Shown: piece after piece, positions 1 to 9,720 of the stretch
How positions within the stretch are numbered: the stretch's first letter is position 1
Layout: each line of letters opens with the position of its first letter
Assembly: GCA_029433525.1 (NCBI GenBank)
Contig: JAQTIF010000001.1
Span: 1,736,001-1,800,000, forward strand
From: Enterobacteriaceae bacterium ESL0689
Lineage (GTDB): Bacteria > Pseudomonadota > Gammaproteobacteria > Enterobacterales > Enterobacteriaceae
Length of the DNA: 64,000 bases
Reading direction: 5' to 3'
The notes under the pieces: generated by a model
Told to the model about the DNA's origin: nothing
The model's input: only the letters and a program-made list of their open reading frames with translations
Databases searched by the model: none
Made by a program: the position numbers and the translations under genes

Positions 1-1
1 T

Positions 2-730
2 CCCGCGCTGCCATCCGTCGCATTCGGCATCAGTTGTGCTCTGGCGGAGCGCGATGGCCTGTTGCCGATTCAGGCCAATTATCAGGCGGTCCCCTTGTGT
101 AATGGCGATCCTGACGCTTTGCTGGTACGGCTGGCGGCGATGCCGGGGGAAAAAGTGGCAAAGGTGAAAGTCGGATTATATGAAGCTGTCCGTGATGGCA
201 TGATGGTCAATCTGTTGCTGGACTGTATCCCTGATCTGACATTACGCCTTGATGCTAATCGCGCCTGGACACCCCATAAAGCCCTGCAGTTTGCGCGCTA
301 TGTTCATCCCAATCATCGCTCGCGGATCGCCTTTATCGAAGAGCCGTGTCAAACCGCCGAACAGTCGCTGAAGTTTGCCAGAATGACCGGGATCGCCATT
401 GCCTGGGATGAGAGCCTGCGTGAAGACAACTTTTGCTGGCAGCCACAGCCCGGTGTTCGTGCGCTGGTGATTAAGCCCACCCTGACCGGCAGTTTGCAAA
501 AAGTGCAGCAACAGGTGGCTGAGGCGCATCGGCTGGGGTTGACGGCGGTGATCAGTTCGTCGCTGGAGTCGAGCCTTGGCCTGACACAACTGGCGCGCCT
601 TGCCAGCTGGCTGACCCCTGAGACCATCCCGGGCCTGGATACCCTCGATCTGATGTGTGCGCAGTTGTTGCGCCGCTGGCCGGATAGCACGCTGCCTTGT
701 CTCGGTCATGATGCTCTGGAGGCGCAGTAA
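2..730 (+). CDS. menC: o-succinylbenzoate synthase, 5' end outside window
   Basis: MenC dehydrates SHCHC to o-succinylbenzoate in menaquinone synthesis, in the cytoplasm. The reading frame is already open at base 2, where [14 protein letters not shown] matches the family, so the N-terminal quarter (about 80 residues of ~320) lies upstream of the window. Enolase-superfamily features are visible: the catalytic lysine motif KVKVG, the metal ligands in [14 protein letters not shown] and AWDES, and the second catalytic lysine in VIKPTL. The stop overlaps the menE start (TAATG), so the two genes are translationally coupled, as in E. coli. Identity is very secure. Confidence 0.96.
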   Translation, partial: PALPSVAFGISCALAERDGLLPIQANYQAVPLCNGDPDALLVRLAAMPGEKVAKVKVGLYEAVRDGMMVNLLLDCIPDLTLRLDANRAWTPHKALQFARYVHPNHRSRIAFIEEPCQTAEQSLKFARMTGIAIAWDESLREDNFCWQPQPGVRALVIKPTLTGSLQKVQQQVAEAHRLGLTAVISSSLESSLGLTQLARLASWLTPETIPGLDTLDLMCAQLLRRWPDSTLPCLGHDALEAQ

Positions 731-2097
731 TGGTATTCAGTGACTGGCCGTGGCGCGTCTGGTGCCAGCAACGTGGTGATGCTGCCGCCTTGCGTCTGAA
801 TAATCAGATCCTGAGCTGGCAACAGCTCTGCACGCGGGTTGATGGGCTAGCGCAGGGCTTTTGTGCACAAGGGGTGGCGATCGGCGAGGGTGTGCTATTA
901 CGCGCCAGCAATCAACCAGCTACTTTACTGGCGTGGCTGGCGTTATTGCAGTGTGGTGCCCGCATATTGCCGATCAATCCACAACTTCCTCCCGCACTTT
1001 TATCGACCTTGTTGCCGCAGCTGGATTTGCGTTATGCGCTGGATCTTGAGCCGGACGCGCTGGATCTCGCTTATCCTGCGCTGAGTCTGCAAATGGCGAA
1101 CGGCAGCCATGCAGTACCGTGGGATGCGGCGCGCCTGGCATCAATGACCCTGACTTCCGGCTCTACCGGTTTACCGAAAGCTGCTGTACATAGCTGTCAT
1201 GCCCATCTGGCCAGTGCGCAGGGGGTACTGACGATGATAGTGCTCACCGCTGACGATGACTGGTTACTGTCGCTGCCGCTGTTTCATGTCTCTGGTCAGG
1301 GGATACTCTGGCGCTGGTTACTGGCCGGATCGCGTCTGACAGTACGCGATAAACAGCCACTGGCGCAGGCATTACAGGGCTGTACTCACGCCTCGCTGGT
1401 GCCTACCCAGCTGTGGCGTTTGCTCAGGGATGATGCTGATGTGACATTACGGGCGGTGTTGCTGGGGGGCGCGGCGATCCCGCTGGCGCTGACGGCGCAG
1501 GCGCGCGCCAGGGGAATCGCCTGCTGGTGTGGCTATGGCCTGACCGAATTTGCCTCGACAGTGTGTGCGAAAGCGGCGGACAGTGCGCCGGATGTTGGCC
1601 TGCCGCTGCCTGGGCGCCATGTCAAAATTGTCGATGGTGAGATCTGGTTGCGCGGTGAGAGTATGGCCGCAGGCTACTGGCATGATGGCAGATTACAGCC
1701 GCTGGTCAATGCACAGGGATGGTTTGCCACCCGTGATCGCGGTGAGTGGCGTGAAGGCAAACTGATGATCCTCGGCCGGATGGACAATCTCTTTTTTAGT
1801 GGCGGTGAGGGTGTCCAGCCGGAAGAGGTTGAGCGGGTGATCGCCCGTCATCCTCAGGTTCGTCAGGTCTTTGTGGTGCCGCTGGAGGACAGTGAATTTG
1901 GTCAGCGTCCGGTGGCAGTGGTGGAGTGCGATGCGCAGTGTGATATCGCCAGCCTGGCGGGCTGGGCGCAGGATAAGCTGGCGCGTTTTCAGCAGCCGGT
2001 GCGCTGGCTGGCGTTGCCGCCATGGCTGAAAAATGGCGGAATTAAAATCTCCCGTCGCCAGTTGCAGAAATGGGTCAATGAAGCTTCAGCTTATTGA
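730..2097 (+). CDS. menE: o-succinylbenzoate--CoA ligase
   Basis: MenE activates o-succinylbenzoate to the acyl-adenylate and then the CoA thioester, the step after MenC in menaquinone synthesis. The 455-residue protein is an ANL adenylating enzyme: P-loop MTLTSGSTGLPKAA near residue 140, GYGLTEFAS near 265, hinge GRMDNLFFSGGEGVQPEE near 350, and the C-terminal catalytic lysine in GGIKISRRQ. E. coli MenE has 451 residues. The ATG shares its A with the menC stop, consistent with one transcript. It ends 75 bp before yfaZ, which has its own ribosome site. Confidence 0.96.
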   Translation: MVFSDWPWRVWCQQRGDAAALRLNNQILSWQQLCTRVDGLAQGFCAQGVAIGEGVLLRASNQPATLLAWLALLQCGARILPINPQLPPALLSTLLPQLDLRYALDLEPDALDLAYPALSLQMANGSHAVPWDAARLASMTLTSGSTGLPKAAVHSCHAHLASAQGVLTMIVLTADDDWLLSLPLFHVSGQGILWRWLLAGSRLTVRDKQPLAQALQGCTHASLVPTQLWRLLRDDADVTLRAVLLGGAAIPLALTAQARARGIACWCGYGLTEFASTVCAKAADSAPDVGLPLPGRHVKIVDGEIWLRGESMAAGYWHDGRLQPLVNAQGWFATRDRGEWREGKLMILGRMDNLFFSGGEGVQPEEVERVIARHPQVRQVFVVPLEDSEFGQRPVAVVECDAQCDIASLAGWAQDKLARFQQPVRWLALPPWLKNGGIKISRRQLQKWVNEASAY

Positions 2098-2171
2098 TTC
2101 TTTAGTATTTAACAGTACAATTTTGCAATCAGAGGAATTATTTGGCTTTTAGCTTAAGGGATAGCGTTTTC

Positions 2172-2714
2172 ATGAAAAAATACAGTCTTTTGGGTGTTGT
2201 CAGCGCAATGTTCTATTCTGCCGCCGCACATGCCGTGAGTGTGAGCGGTGAGGTGGCACAACATTATACTAATCTGGGTGTCGGTTTTGGCACCGAGTCT
2301 TCCGGACTGGCGGTCAGCGGTAACTGGGCGCACAGTGATAATGATGGTGATGCCGCCGGTGTAGCGGTAGGCATGAATATCCCGCTGGGGCCTTTTCTGG
2401 CGACGGTCGGTGGCAAAGGGATTTACACCAATCCGAAGAGTAATAATGAAGGCTATGCGCTGGCAGCGGGCGGCGGATTACAGTGGCCCATCAGCGACGA
2501 CATCCGCCTGTCGGGTGAGCTTTACTACTCGCCGGATTCGCTCTCCAGTGGCATCGACAGTTATCAGGAAGCCTGGGCCGGGGGCAGCTGGACGGTGATA
2601 CCGCCAGTGAGTATCAGAGCCGGTTATCGCTATCTGACGTTGCAGGGAAAGGATGGTCATAAAGATAACACCATTGCCGATGGCGCGTATCTTGGGGTAA
2701 GCGCCCATTTCTGA
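2172..2714 (+). CDS. yfaZ: YfaZ-family outer-membrane protein
   Basis: This is a 180-residue protein with a cleavable signal peptide (MKKYSLLGVVSAMFYSAAAHA) and a glycine-rich, aromatic-ended beta-strand pattern that finishes with a terminal Phe (LGVSAHF), typical of small outer-membrane beta-barrels. Length and synteny next to menE and yfaY match E. coli YfaZ, whose function is unknown. I chose the ATG at 2172 because it begins the signal peptide. An in-frame TTG at 2142 behind AGAGGA would add ten residues before it. It is probably monocistronic. Confidence 0.85.
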   Translation: MKKYSLLGVVSAMFYSAAAHAVSVSGEVAQHYTNLGVGFGTESSGLAVSGNWAHSDNDGDAAGVAVGMNIPLGPFLATVGGKGIYTNPKSNNEGYALAAGGGLQWPISDDIRLSGELYYSPDSLSSGIDSYQEAWAGGSWTVIPPVSIRAGYRYLTLQGKDGHKDNTIADGAYLGVSAHF

Positions 2715-2830
2715 TCGGCGGGTTTTATCCGGATAAGCGCGCTGTCAGAGGGCTAAGATCGGGATTATCAGGGCGATGTTAGCTGTCATTGTGCCCATTT
2801 GCAGACTGGCGGGTAAAGGGGAGGTCGGGG

Positions 2831-4021
2831 ATGTTAAAGATAGAAATGTTGTCCACCGGCGATGAAGTGTTGTATGGGCAAATTGTCGATACCAACGCCG
2901 CATGGCTGGCCGATTTTTTCTTTCATCAGGGGCTACCGCTCACCCGGCGCGATACCATCGGCGATGATCTGAACGCGCTGGTGGCGATTTTGCGCGAACG
3001 CAGTGAGCAGGCCGATGTGCTGATTGTCAATGGTGGGCTGGGGCCGACCGGCGATGATCTGACTGCCCAGGCGGCGGCGCTGGCGAAAGGAGAACCCCTG
3101 GTGCTGCATGAGGGCTGGCTTTCCACCATGCGCCGTCTGTTTGTCCAACGCGGACAGCCGATGGCGGAGAGCAACCGCAAACAGGCGCTTATTCCCGCCA
3201 GCGCCACGATAATCGATAATCCGCTGGGCACCGCCTGCGGTTTTGTGTTGCCGTTTAATCGCTGCCTGATGTTTTTTACTCCTGGCGTGCCATCAGAGTT
3301 TAAAGCGATGGTCGAGCAGGCGATATTACCCCAGCTGCGGGCGCATTTTTCGCTGCCAGAACCGCCGTTATGCCTGCGACTGACCACGTTTGGCCGTTCG
3401 GAGAGCGAATTAGCACAATCGCTTGATCGGTTACCGTTACCGCCGGGGGTGGTGATGGGCTATCGCTCAGCGACACCGCTGATCGAACTCAAGCTGACCG
3501 GGCCTGCGGCACAAGGTGAGGCGATGTCAGCACTGTGGTCAGAAGTGAAAAAGGTCGCCGGTGAGAGCCTGATTTTTGAAGGGACGGAAGGCTTAGCGGC
3601 GCAGCTGGCCCGCCATTTGTCGCAACGTCAGCTCAGCCTGACGGTCAGCGAACAGTTTACCGGTGGTTTGCTGGCGCTGGAGCTGTCACGGGCGCATGCA
3701 CCGTTGCTGGCCAGTGAGGTACTTCCCGGCACGCAACAGTCACTGAGTGATTCCGCTGATCAGACAGCGGCACGGCGCGCTAACCATAAGGCTGCCCTGG
3801 CCCTGACCATCAGCGGGCAGGAGAGCGATGCCCTCAATTTTATCCTCGCTACCGCTGACGGCACCCAGGGCATGCAGGTGCAGTTGCGCGCCAGCCACTA
3901 CCCTTGCGCGGTGCGCCAGGCGATTTGTGTGATGATGGCGCTGGATATGTTGCGTCGCTGGCTACAGGGCTTGCCGGTAACCTGCGGATGCCGCTGGGTT
4001 GATGTCGTCGCGAGGTTATGA
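2831..4021 (+). CDS. yfaY: CinA-like competence/damage-inducible family protein YfaY
   Basis: This is a 396-residue CinA-family protein. The N-terminal MoeA/MogA-like fold has STGDEVLYGQIVDTNAAWLA and NGGLGPTGDDLTA. The C-terminal domain resembles the nicotinamide-nucleotide amidohydrolase region (SEQFTGGLLALELSRA), but it lacks the classic catalytic residues and E. coli YfaY is reported to be a pyrophosphatase-type paralogue. The start at 2831 follows GGGGAGG and gives the family N-terminus MLKIEMLSTGDE; an in-frame start at 2789 adds an unrelated extension. It stands between yfaZ and the glp genes, close to its E. coli neighbourhood. Confidence 0.9.
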   Translation: MLKIEMLSTGDEVLYGQIVDTNAAWLADFFFHQGLPLTRRDTIGDDLNALVAILRERSEQADVLIVNGGLGPTGDDLTAQAAALAKGEPLVLHEGWLSTMRRLFVQRGQPMAESNRKQALIPASATIIDNPLGTACGFVLPFNRCLMFFTPGVPSEFKAMVEQAILPQLRAHFSLPEPPLCLRLTTFGRSESELAQSLDRLPLPPGVVMGYRSATPLIELKLTGPAAQGEAMSALWSEVKKVAGESLIFEGTEGLAAQLARHLSQRQLSLTVSEQFTGGLLALELSRAHAPLLASEVLPGTQQSLSDSADQTAARRANHKAALALTISGQESDALNFILATADGTQGMQVQLRASHYPCAVRQAICVMMALDMLRRWLQGLPVTCGCRWVDVVARL

Positions 4022-4045
4022 AAACACGGCATCCTGTTTTATCAC

Positions 4046-5239
4046 TTAAACGGCGGTATCGGCATCCAGTGCCTGTGCCAGCAGGGTTATCGGATGCTGA
4101 CAGCTTTTACTGGTGGACATCTCAATTTGCCATTTACAGGTTTCACAGTCGGTGACGACAAGATCGACGCCGCTCTCTTCAATCTGCTGGAATAGCGGCG
4201 CACCTATCGCCTGTGAGGTGGCGTAGTTTTCCGATTTAAAGCCATAAGTCCCGGCGATGCCACAACACTGCGAATCGAGCACTGTCAGCTGTAATCCGGG
4301 AATTTGTCGTAGCAATTCGAGGGTATACAGTGACCAGCCCATTTTTTCCATATGACAGGGGGTATGATAGGCCACCTTCAGCGGCAGTGATCGCAAGGGC
4401 AGTTGACGTCCACTATTCAGCAGACGCCAGATCCAGCGGGTAGCCAGCTCAATACGATCACGGACATCGCCGTTATCGACATCCAGCACATCCGGATATT
4501 CATCACGCAGTGTAAAGGTACAGGTGGATGAGGTGGTAATGATCGGTAACCCGCTATCGCGCATCGTGGTGATATTATGCTCTGCCTGGCGACGTGCCCG
4601 GCGGGCGAAGCCGTTGGCTATCAGCGGTACACCACAACATTTTTCCTTGCTTAACAGTTGTACGCCAACCCCGAGGGCATTGAGTACACGAACCAGGTGC
4701 AGACCCAGGGACGGGTTATTGTAATTGACATAGCAGCCATGAAAAAAGGCGACCTGTTCAGCAAATTGTGCCTGGCTGGGAAGCTGACGGCGGTAAAGCT
4801 GGCGAAATGTTCCCGCGCTGTATTTTGGCAAAGTGCGCCGATGATCGATATGGAGTGTCTTGTCAAGCAACCGGCGCACCGGCTGGAGTCCGGTGATGGT
4901 ATTGACCAGCGGGGCGAACGGAACCGAGAGCGTCCCCATCAGATCGGTGTGACTGAGCAGGGCATCGCGTAGTGTCGGTTTTTTCTGACTGTACTGGATA
5001 CGCGCACGCTGAATGATATCACCAATTTTGACATCTGAGGGGCAGGCCACTTCGCAACGTTTGCAGTTAATACAGTACTTCAGGGCATCATCATACAAGG
5101 TTGCGTCTTTCAGGCGCAGGCGTTCGCCATCCGGGCCCGCCTGCTTCGGCCCCGGATAGAGCGGATTAACCCGGCTGACCGGGCAGCAGGTGGTACAGAC
5201 CGTACATTTGATGCAGTTTTCAAAATGGTTCTCGCTCAT
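4046..5239 (-). CDS. glpC: anaerobic glycerol-3-phosphate dehydrogenase subunit C (iron-sulfur)
   Basis: GlpC is the membrane-associated iron-sulfur subunit that passes electrons from the GlpAB dehydrogenase to menaquinone during anaerobic growth. The 397-residue protein has two N-terminal 4Fe-4S motifs (CIKCTVCTTCCP and CINCKRCEVACP, residues ~9-70). It also has two CCG domains, HGCYVNYNN with KCCGVPLIANG and YHTPCHMEK with CCGIAGTYG. Its ATG overlaps the glpB stop by one base (TAATG), so it is the last gene of glpACB. Length matches E. coli (396). Confidence 0.96.
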   Translation of the reverse strand: MSENHFENCIKCTVCTTCCPVSRVNPLYPGPKQAGPDGERLRLKDATLYDDALKYCINCKRCEVACPSDVKIGDIIQRARIQYSQKKPTLRDALLSHTDLMGTLSVPFAPLVNTITGLQPVRRLLDKTLHIDHRRTLPKYSAGTFRQLYRRQLPSQAQFAEQVAFFHGCYVNYNNPSLGLHLVRVLNALGVGVQLLSKEKCCGVPLIANGFARRARRQAEHNITTMRDSGLPIITTSSTCTFTLRDEYPDVLDVDNGDVRDRIELATRWIWRLLNSGRQLPLRSLPLKVAYHTPCHMEKMGWSLYTLELLRQIPGLQLTVLDSQCCGIAGTYGFKSENYATSQAIGAPLFQQIEESGVDLVVTDCETCKWQIEMSTSKSCQHPITLLAQALDADTAV

Positions 5240-6495
5240 TACGCATCCCCGATAAGTTTATGGATCTGTTGTGCGACATGACGTGCGGTGACCGCACATA
5301 CTCCCCCACCGCATCCTGACTGAATCGCGTCATAGCCGCCCAGCAGCGAACCGATGGCATACAGATTATTTAACGGTTGCCCCTTGTGCAGCGGGCGCAG
5401 GCAGGCGTCGGTTTTCAGACCGAAATGTTGCCAGGGTTGCGAAGCAAAAAAGTCGTTCTGATACCACTCGCGACGTGGGGTGTGATCGATCAGTTCGAGA
5501 TCGAGGATCGGTTCGCGAATATCATCCTGACTGGCGATCAGCCCATTGCTGAAGAAACGGCCGCTGGCCAGCACGGTAAAACGGGGACAGAGCGGAATAT
5601 CACCCTGCAGCAGGGTATGGATCGCAGTCACTGCACCCTCCTGATGACTGATTTGGGTGACCTCATCGCCCATCAGCCAGGTACCGCCACCGGCGATAAA
5701 GTAACGTCGCAGCTGGTTGTGCTGGCGTATTCCAGGCACTGACGGTGGCAGAGTGGGGAGCAGGCGTAACGGGCACGGTAAGCGCTCTTGTAACCAGTTG
5801 TATAAGCTGTTATCCGCCAGGCCGAAGCAGGCAGGGACGATCAGCAGATCACGGTTTTGCGCCAGCAGCTGAAGGGCGGTCAGCAGGGCGGGCCAGTGTT
5901 CTTGCTGATCAAGTAGCCTGGCGATATTGACTGAACGAAACTCACTCGGATTTTCGCGCAGTCTGTCCAGTACCGGCAGACTTATCTCTTCCGCCTGCGC
6001 ATCATAACCTTGCTGCCTGAGCGAATCCGCCACCATTGCAGGCTGGAAGTCGGCAAAGCCGCTGATGCCGATAACACTAATGCTGCGCGCAGATAACGGC
6101 ATTACCGGCACTTCCAGCGGGGAGAGCCAGGCTGGGCGCAGGGTGCCTAAGGGAGTCATGCGAGCATGGGGTTGATAGGCGTGTCCCTGCATCATGATGC
6201 CGCAGCTGGCCAGCAGCGCTTCGGTTTGCAGCGCATAATTGAGCACGTTATCGGTGCCCAGTTTCGCGTAGGGGTGATCCGGACAGGCGCTGATCAGGCG
6301 GCTGATCGCATCAGCGACATCCGTGACCGGCTCGCCATCAGGCAGGGTTGTCAGCAGATCCAGCGAGCCTGAAGAGAAATGTAATGCACTTTCACCACGA
6401 CTGATTATCACGCAACGCCGTCCCGCCTGGTTGAGCGAGATGCCGCATAAGAGTCCCGCGAAGCCACCGCCGATAATGGCGCAATCAAATTTCAT
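5239..6495 (-). CDS. glpB: anaerobic glycerol-3-phosphate dehydrogenase subunit B
   Basis: GlpB is the second flavoprotein subunit of anaerobic glycerol-3-phosphate dehydrogenase. The start at 6495 gives MKFDCAIIGGGFAGLLCG, a Rossmann FAD-binding GxGxxG motif, and follows a strong AGGAGG site. An upstream in-frame start would add ~94 unrelated residues that overlap glpA. The 418-residue length matches E. coli (419). A second FAD-contact region, LYAIGSLLGGYDAIQSGCGGG, lies near the C-terminus. The gene overlaps glpA by 11 bases and glpC by one. Confidence 0.95.
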   Translation of the reverse strand: MKFDCAIIGGGFAGLLCGISLNQAGRRCVIISRGESALHFSSGSLDLLTTLPDGEPVTDVADAISRLISACPDHPYAKLGTDNVLNYALQTEALLASCGIMMQGHAYQPHARMTPLGTLRPAWLSPLEVPVMPLSARSISVIGISGFADFQPAMVADSLRQQGYDAQAEEISLPVLDRLRENPSEFRSVNIARLLDQQEHWPALLTALQLLAQNRDLLIVPACFGLADNSLYNWLQERLPCPLRLLPTLPPSVPGIRQHNQLRRYFIAGGGTWLMGDEVTQISHQEGAVTAIHTLLQGDIPLCPRFTVLASGRFFSNGLIASQDDIREPILDLELIDHTPRREWYQNDFFASQPWQHFGLKTDACLRPLHKGQPLNNLYAIGSLLGGYDAIQSGCGGGVCAVTARHVAQQIHKLIGDA

Positions 6496-8107
6496 CCTGA
6501 TCCTCCTTTTGTAATCCACACAACGCAAGATAGACCCAGCGGGTGAGTTCGCTTTCACGCAGTGCATCGCCCCAGGCGACAGGTTGTATCCCTTTCCAGC
6601 GTTCGTTAAGAAAGGTCGCCAGTTGATGGCGTGACTGAGCCGGGGTGGTGACATTGAGGCGTTGCAGCAACCCGGCGGCACGGCAGGCGCAGAGTTCGCC
6701 CTGGCAGGTGCCCATACCGATGCGTGTCCGGCGACGCAGATCGAGCAGATTAGTGGCCGCCAGGTTTTCCACCGCATATTGAACTTCCCCGGCCGTGACC
6801 GCTTCGCATTCGCAAATCAGACTGCGATGTAAACGGTTATCCCCCAGCCATGCGGGCGTGCGGTCGCCGTGGCGATAGACTGCAGAGCCACGCAGTGAAG
6901 CAGGTAATGAGATGATTTTTTTTATTGTCGCTTCCGGCGAATCTGCGGAGCCGGGCAGCGGTCTCTCAGCGGTAGTACAGGGGGCGGTGATCGCCAGTTT
7001 GCGGCAGATAGCGTCGGTTGCCCATTCGGCCATTAATCGATAAGTCATTAATTTTCCGCCAGTAATAGTAATAAATCCCTCCATACCATCACGTTCAGCG
7101 TGATCGAGCAGCACAATCCCCCGGCTGACACTACGCCCGGTGGGGTCATTATCGCTGGCAACCAGCGGCCGGACACCGGAGTAAGCCCGCAGTATCCGCG
7201 TGCGGCCCAGTACCGGCGCCAGCTTTTCACCCTCCCGTAGCAAAATATCGACTTCCTCCGGTGTTACCCGATTATCATCAATTTCGTTGTCGTCAATATG
7301 CAGGGAAGTGGTGCCAATCAGGGAGATGGTATCGCCAGGGACAAGAATGTCGGCATCGGCCGGTTTACGGCAGCGGTTGATCACCTGACGATTAATCCGG
7401 TGTTCAAGGATCAGGAGCGATCCCTTGGCCGGGAACATGGCGACCCGTAAATCAGCGTATTCGGCGATGCGTTGCCCCCAGATCCCGGCCGCGTTGACCA
7501 CCACGCTAGCATATATTTCACGGCTTTCGCCTTGTTGATGGTGGTAAAAACGGACGCCACAGACCCGATCGCCCTGGCGGATCAGACCTGTCACTTCGCA
7601 GCCGGTCAGCAGGGTTGCGCCATGCTCTCTGGCATCGAGGATGTTAGCAGAGGTCAGACGAAAAGGGTCGATCGTGCCATCGGGAACCTGAACCGCCCCC
7701 GTCAGAGTCGGATTGACGGCCGGTTCCAGCTGCCGCGCTTCATCGGGGGAGAGCTGACGGGTGCTGATCCCGGCTTGCTGGCAGGCGGTGATAAATTTTT
7801 GCTGCCAGGCGAGATCATCTTCAGGCAGGGTAATAAACAGGCCGTTGGTTGGCTCCACACAGTGACGGGCAATGCGACGCAGGATTTGATTTTCGCTGAT
7901 ACACTCCCGTGCTGATTCGCTGTCTGTTACCGCATAACGGGCACCGCTATGTAACAAGCCATGATTACGCCCGGTTGCGCCTGTCGCGATATCATGACGT
8001 TCCAGCAGGGTGACACGCAGTCCGCGTAATGCGCAGTCGCGCGCGATCCCGGCACCGGTTGCCCCCCCGCCGATAACGATGACATCACATTGATGGCTAC
8101 CTGTCAT
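6485..8107 (-). CDS. glpA: anaerobic glycerol-3-phosphate dehydrogenase subunit A
   Basis: GlpA is the catalytic FAD subunit that oxidises sn-glycerol-3-phosphate to dihydroxyacetone phosphate. The 540-residue protein opens with the dinucleotide fold VIVIGGGATGAGIARDCALR, has the DAO-family core (NHGLLHSGARYAV) and ends with a BFD-like 2Fe-2S domain with cysteines in ICECEAVT and GTCQGELCACR. The start follows GGGGAGAA. It is the first gene of glpACB and diverges from glpTQ across a 260-bp control region, exactly as in E. coli. Together with menCE it fits menaquinone-linked anaerobic respiration. Confidence 0.97.
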   Translation of the reverse strand: MTGSHQCDVIVIGGGATGAGIARDCALRGLRVTLLERHDIATGATGRNHGLLHSGARYAVTDSESARECISENQILRRIARHCVEPTNGLFITLPEDDLAWQQKFITACQQAGISTRQLSPDEARQLEPAVNPTLTGAVQVPDGTIDPFRLTSANILDAREHGATLLTGCEVTGLIRQGDRVCGVRFYHHQQGESREIYASVVVNAAGIWGQRIAEYADLRVAMFPAKGSLLILEHRINRQVINRCRKPADADILVPGDTISLIGTTSLHIDDNEIDDNRVTPEEVDILLREGEKLAPVLGRTRILRAYSGVRPLVASDNDPTGRSVSRGIVLLDHAERDGMEGFITITGGKLMTYRLMAEWATDAICRKLAITAPCTTAERPLPGSADSPEATIKKIISLPASLRGSAVYRHGDRTPAWLGDNRLHRSLICECEAVTAGEVQYAVENLAATNLLDLRRRTRIGMGTCQGELCACRAAGLLQRLNVTTPAQSRHQLATFLNERWKGIQPVAWGDALRESELTRWVYLALCGLQKEDQDEI

Positions 8108-8160
8108 CTGCTGTTCTCCCCATTTTCGTTTTCCATCATTTGAACACAGAAGTTGGTGAT

Positions 8161-8209
8161 TTTGTTTGATTACGAATATTTTTCAGTAATTTTTAGCTGC
8201 TTTATGTGA
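8161..8209. promoter_or_regulatory. glpACB-glpTQ divergent control region: probable GlpR operator and CRP half-site
   Basis: Bases 8161-8180 fit the published GlpR operator consensus at about 16 of 20 positions (core TTTGATTACGAATA), with the expected partial dyad. A TGTGA half-site at 8205-8209, followed by a weak partner, is a candidate CRP site. The position between glpA (start 8107) and glpT (start 8368) is where E. coli GlpR and CRP act. This is inferred from sequence only. The rest of 8108-8367 is AT-rich promoter DNA with no gene. Confidence 0.55.
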
Positions 8210-8367
8210 TTTTGCGCGCAAAATAGATTAATTGTCTTGTTTTTGTTACAAATTTTGCATTAATTCACAGTATTAACCGAGAGGCTTCTTTAGGATTGCG
8301 CGGCATCAGTAGTGAGCAGTGAAATGATATTTTTAGTCTGCCAACAGAAGAGGCCCCGGAGGCTGTA

Positions 8368-9711
8368 ATGCTAACAATTTTTAAACCTGAGCCACATAAA
8401 GCACGTTTAGCGGAAGAGAAAATCGATCCGTTATATCGACGTCTTCGCTGGCAAATCTTTATCGGTATCTTTTTTGGTTATGCGGCGTACTATCTGGTAC
8501 GCAAGAATTTTGCCCTCGCAATCCCTTACCTGATAGAGCAGGGGTTTTCGCGTGGTGATCTCGGTTTTGCGCTTTCGGCTATCTCGATTGCTTATGGCAT
8601 CTCGAAATTTGTTATGGGCTCGATCTCTGATCGCTCGAATCCGCGTGTTTTCCTGCCTGCCGGATTAATCCTCGCGGCGTCAGTGATGCTGATAATGGGC
8701 TTTGTGCCGTGGGCGACATCCAGTATCTCCGTGATGTTTGTGCTGTTGTTTCTCTGTGGCTGGTTCCAGGGGATGGGCTGGCCGCCTTGTGGACGGACGA
8801 TGGTTCACTGGTGGTCGCAGAAAGAGCGTGGTGGCATCGTGTCGGTATGGAACTGCGCCCATAATGTGGGCGGTGGTATTCCGCCATTGCTGTTCCTGCT
8901 GGGAATGGCCTGGTTCCATGACTGGCATGCGGCACTGTATATGCCGGCTTTTGGGGCGATTTTACTGGCGATATTCGCTTTCTTTATGATGCGCGATACT
9001 CCGCAATCCTGCGGTCTGCCACCGATTGAAGAGTATAAAAATGATTATCCCAGCGACTATAGCGAAAAAGATGAACAGGAGCTGACCGCCAGACAGATCT
9101 TCTATCAGTATATTTTACCGAACAAGCTGCTGTGGTATATCGCACTGGCGAATGTGTTTGTCTACCTCCTGCGCTACGGCATCCTCGACTGGTCACCGAC
9201 TTACCTGAAAGAGGTGAAGCATTTCTCGCTGGATACCTCCTCATGGGCCTATTTTCTGTACGAATATGCCGGGATACCCGGAACACTGATTTGCGGCTGG
9301 ATGTCAGATAAAGTCTTTAAGGGAAACCGGGGTGCCACCGGGGTGTTCTTTATGACCCTGGTGACTATCGCCACCATTGTTTTCTGGTTCAATCCGCCGG
9401 GTAATCCGACCGTGGATATGGTCTGTATGATTGTGATCGGTTTCCTGATTTATGGCCCCGTCATGCTGATTGGTTTGCATGCGCTGGAGCTGGCACCGAA
9501 GAAGGCGGCAGGGACAGCGGCAGGTTTTACCGGTCTGTTTGGTTATCTGGGAGGATCGGTAGCAGCCAGTGCAATAGTGGGATATACCGTCGATCTTTTT
9601 GGCTGGGATGGCGGCTTTATGATCATGGTGGGTGGTAGCGTTCTGTCGGTATTGCTATTGATTGTGGTCATGATCGGCGAACGACGCCATCAGCAAGTGA
9701 AACATGTATAA
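8368..9711 (+). CDS. glpT: glycerol-3-phosphate:phosphate antiporter
   Basis: GlpT is an inner-membrane major-facilitator antiporter that exchanges glycerol-3-phosphate for phosphate; in E. coli it is also the entry route of fosfomycin. The 447-residue protein has twelve hydrophobic segments and the substrate arginines in LVRKNFALA (residue ~45) and [11 protein letters not shown] (~269), plus the conserved histidine in CAHNVGGG. E. coli GlpT has 452 residues. The start follows GGAGG. glpQ begins 9 bp downstream, so the two form one operon. Confidence 0.97.
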   Translation: MLTIFKPEPHKARLAEEKIDPLYRRLRWQIFIGIFFGYAAYYLVRKNFALAIPYLIEQGFSRGDLGFALSAISIAYGISKFVMGSISDRSNPRVFLPAGLILAASVMLIMGFVPWATSSISVMFVLLFLCGWFQGMGWPPCGRTMVHWWSQKERGGIVSVWNCAHNVGGGIPPLLFLLGMAWFHDWHAALYMPAFGAILLAIFAFFMMRDTPQSCGLPPIEEYKNDYPSDYSEKDEQELTARQIFYQYILPNKLLWYIALANVFVYLLRYGILDWSPTYLKEVKHFSLDTSSWAYFLYEYAGIPGTLICGWMSDKVFKGNRGATGVFFMTLVTIATIVFWFNPPGNPTVDMVCMIVIGFLIYGPVMLIGLHALELAPKKAAGTAAGFTGLFGYLGGSVAASAIVGYTVDLFGWDGGFMIMVGGSVLSVLLLIVVMIGERRHQQVKHV

Positions 9712-9720
9712 GGAAGGAAT

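Noticed and set aside
6496..6777. A longer glpB start
   Set aside because: It would overlap glpA by almost 300 bases with no homology; AGGAGG supports 6495.
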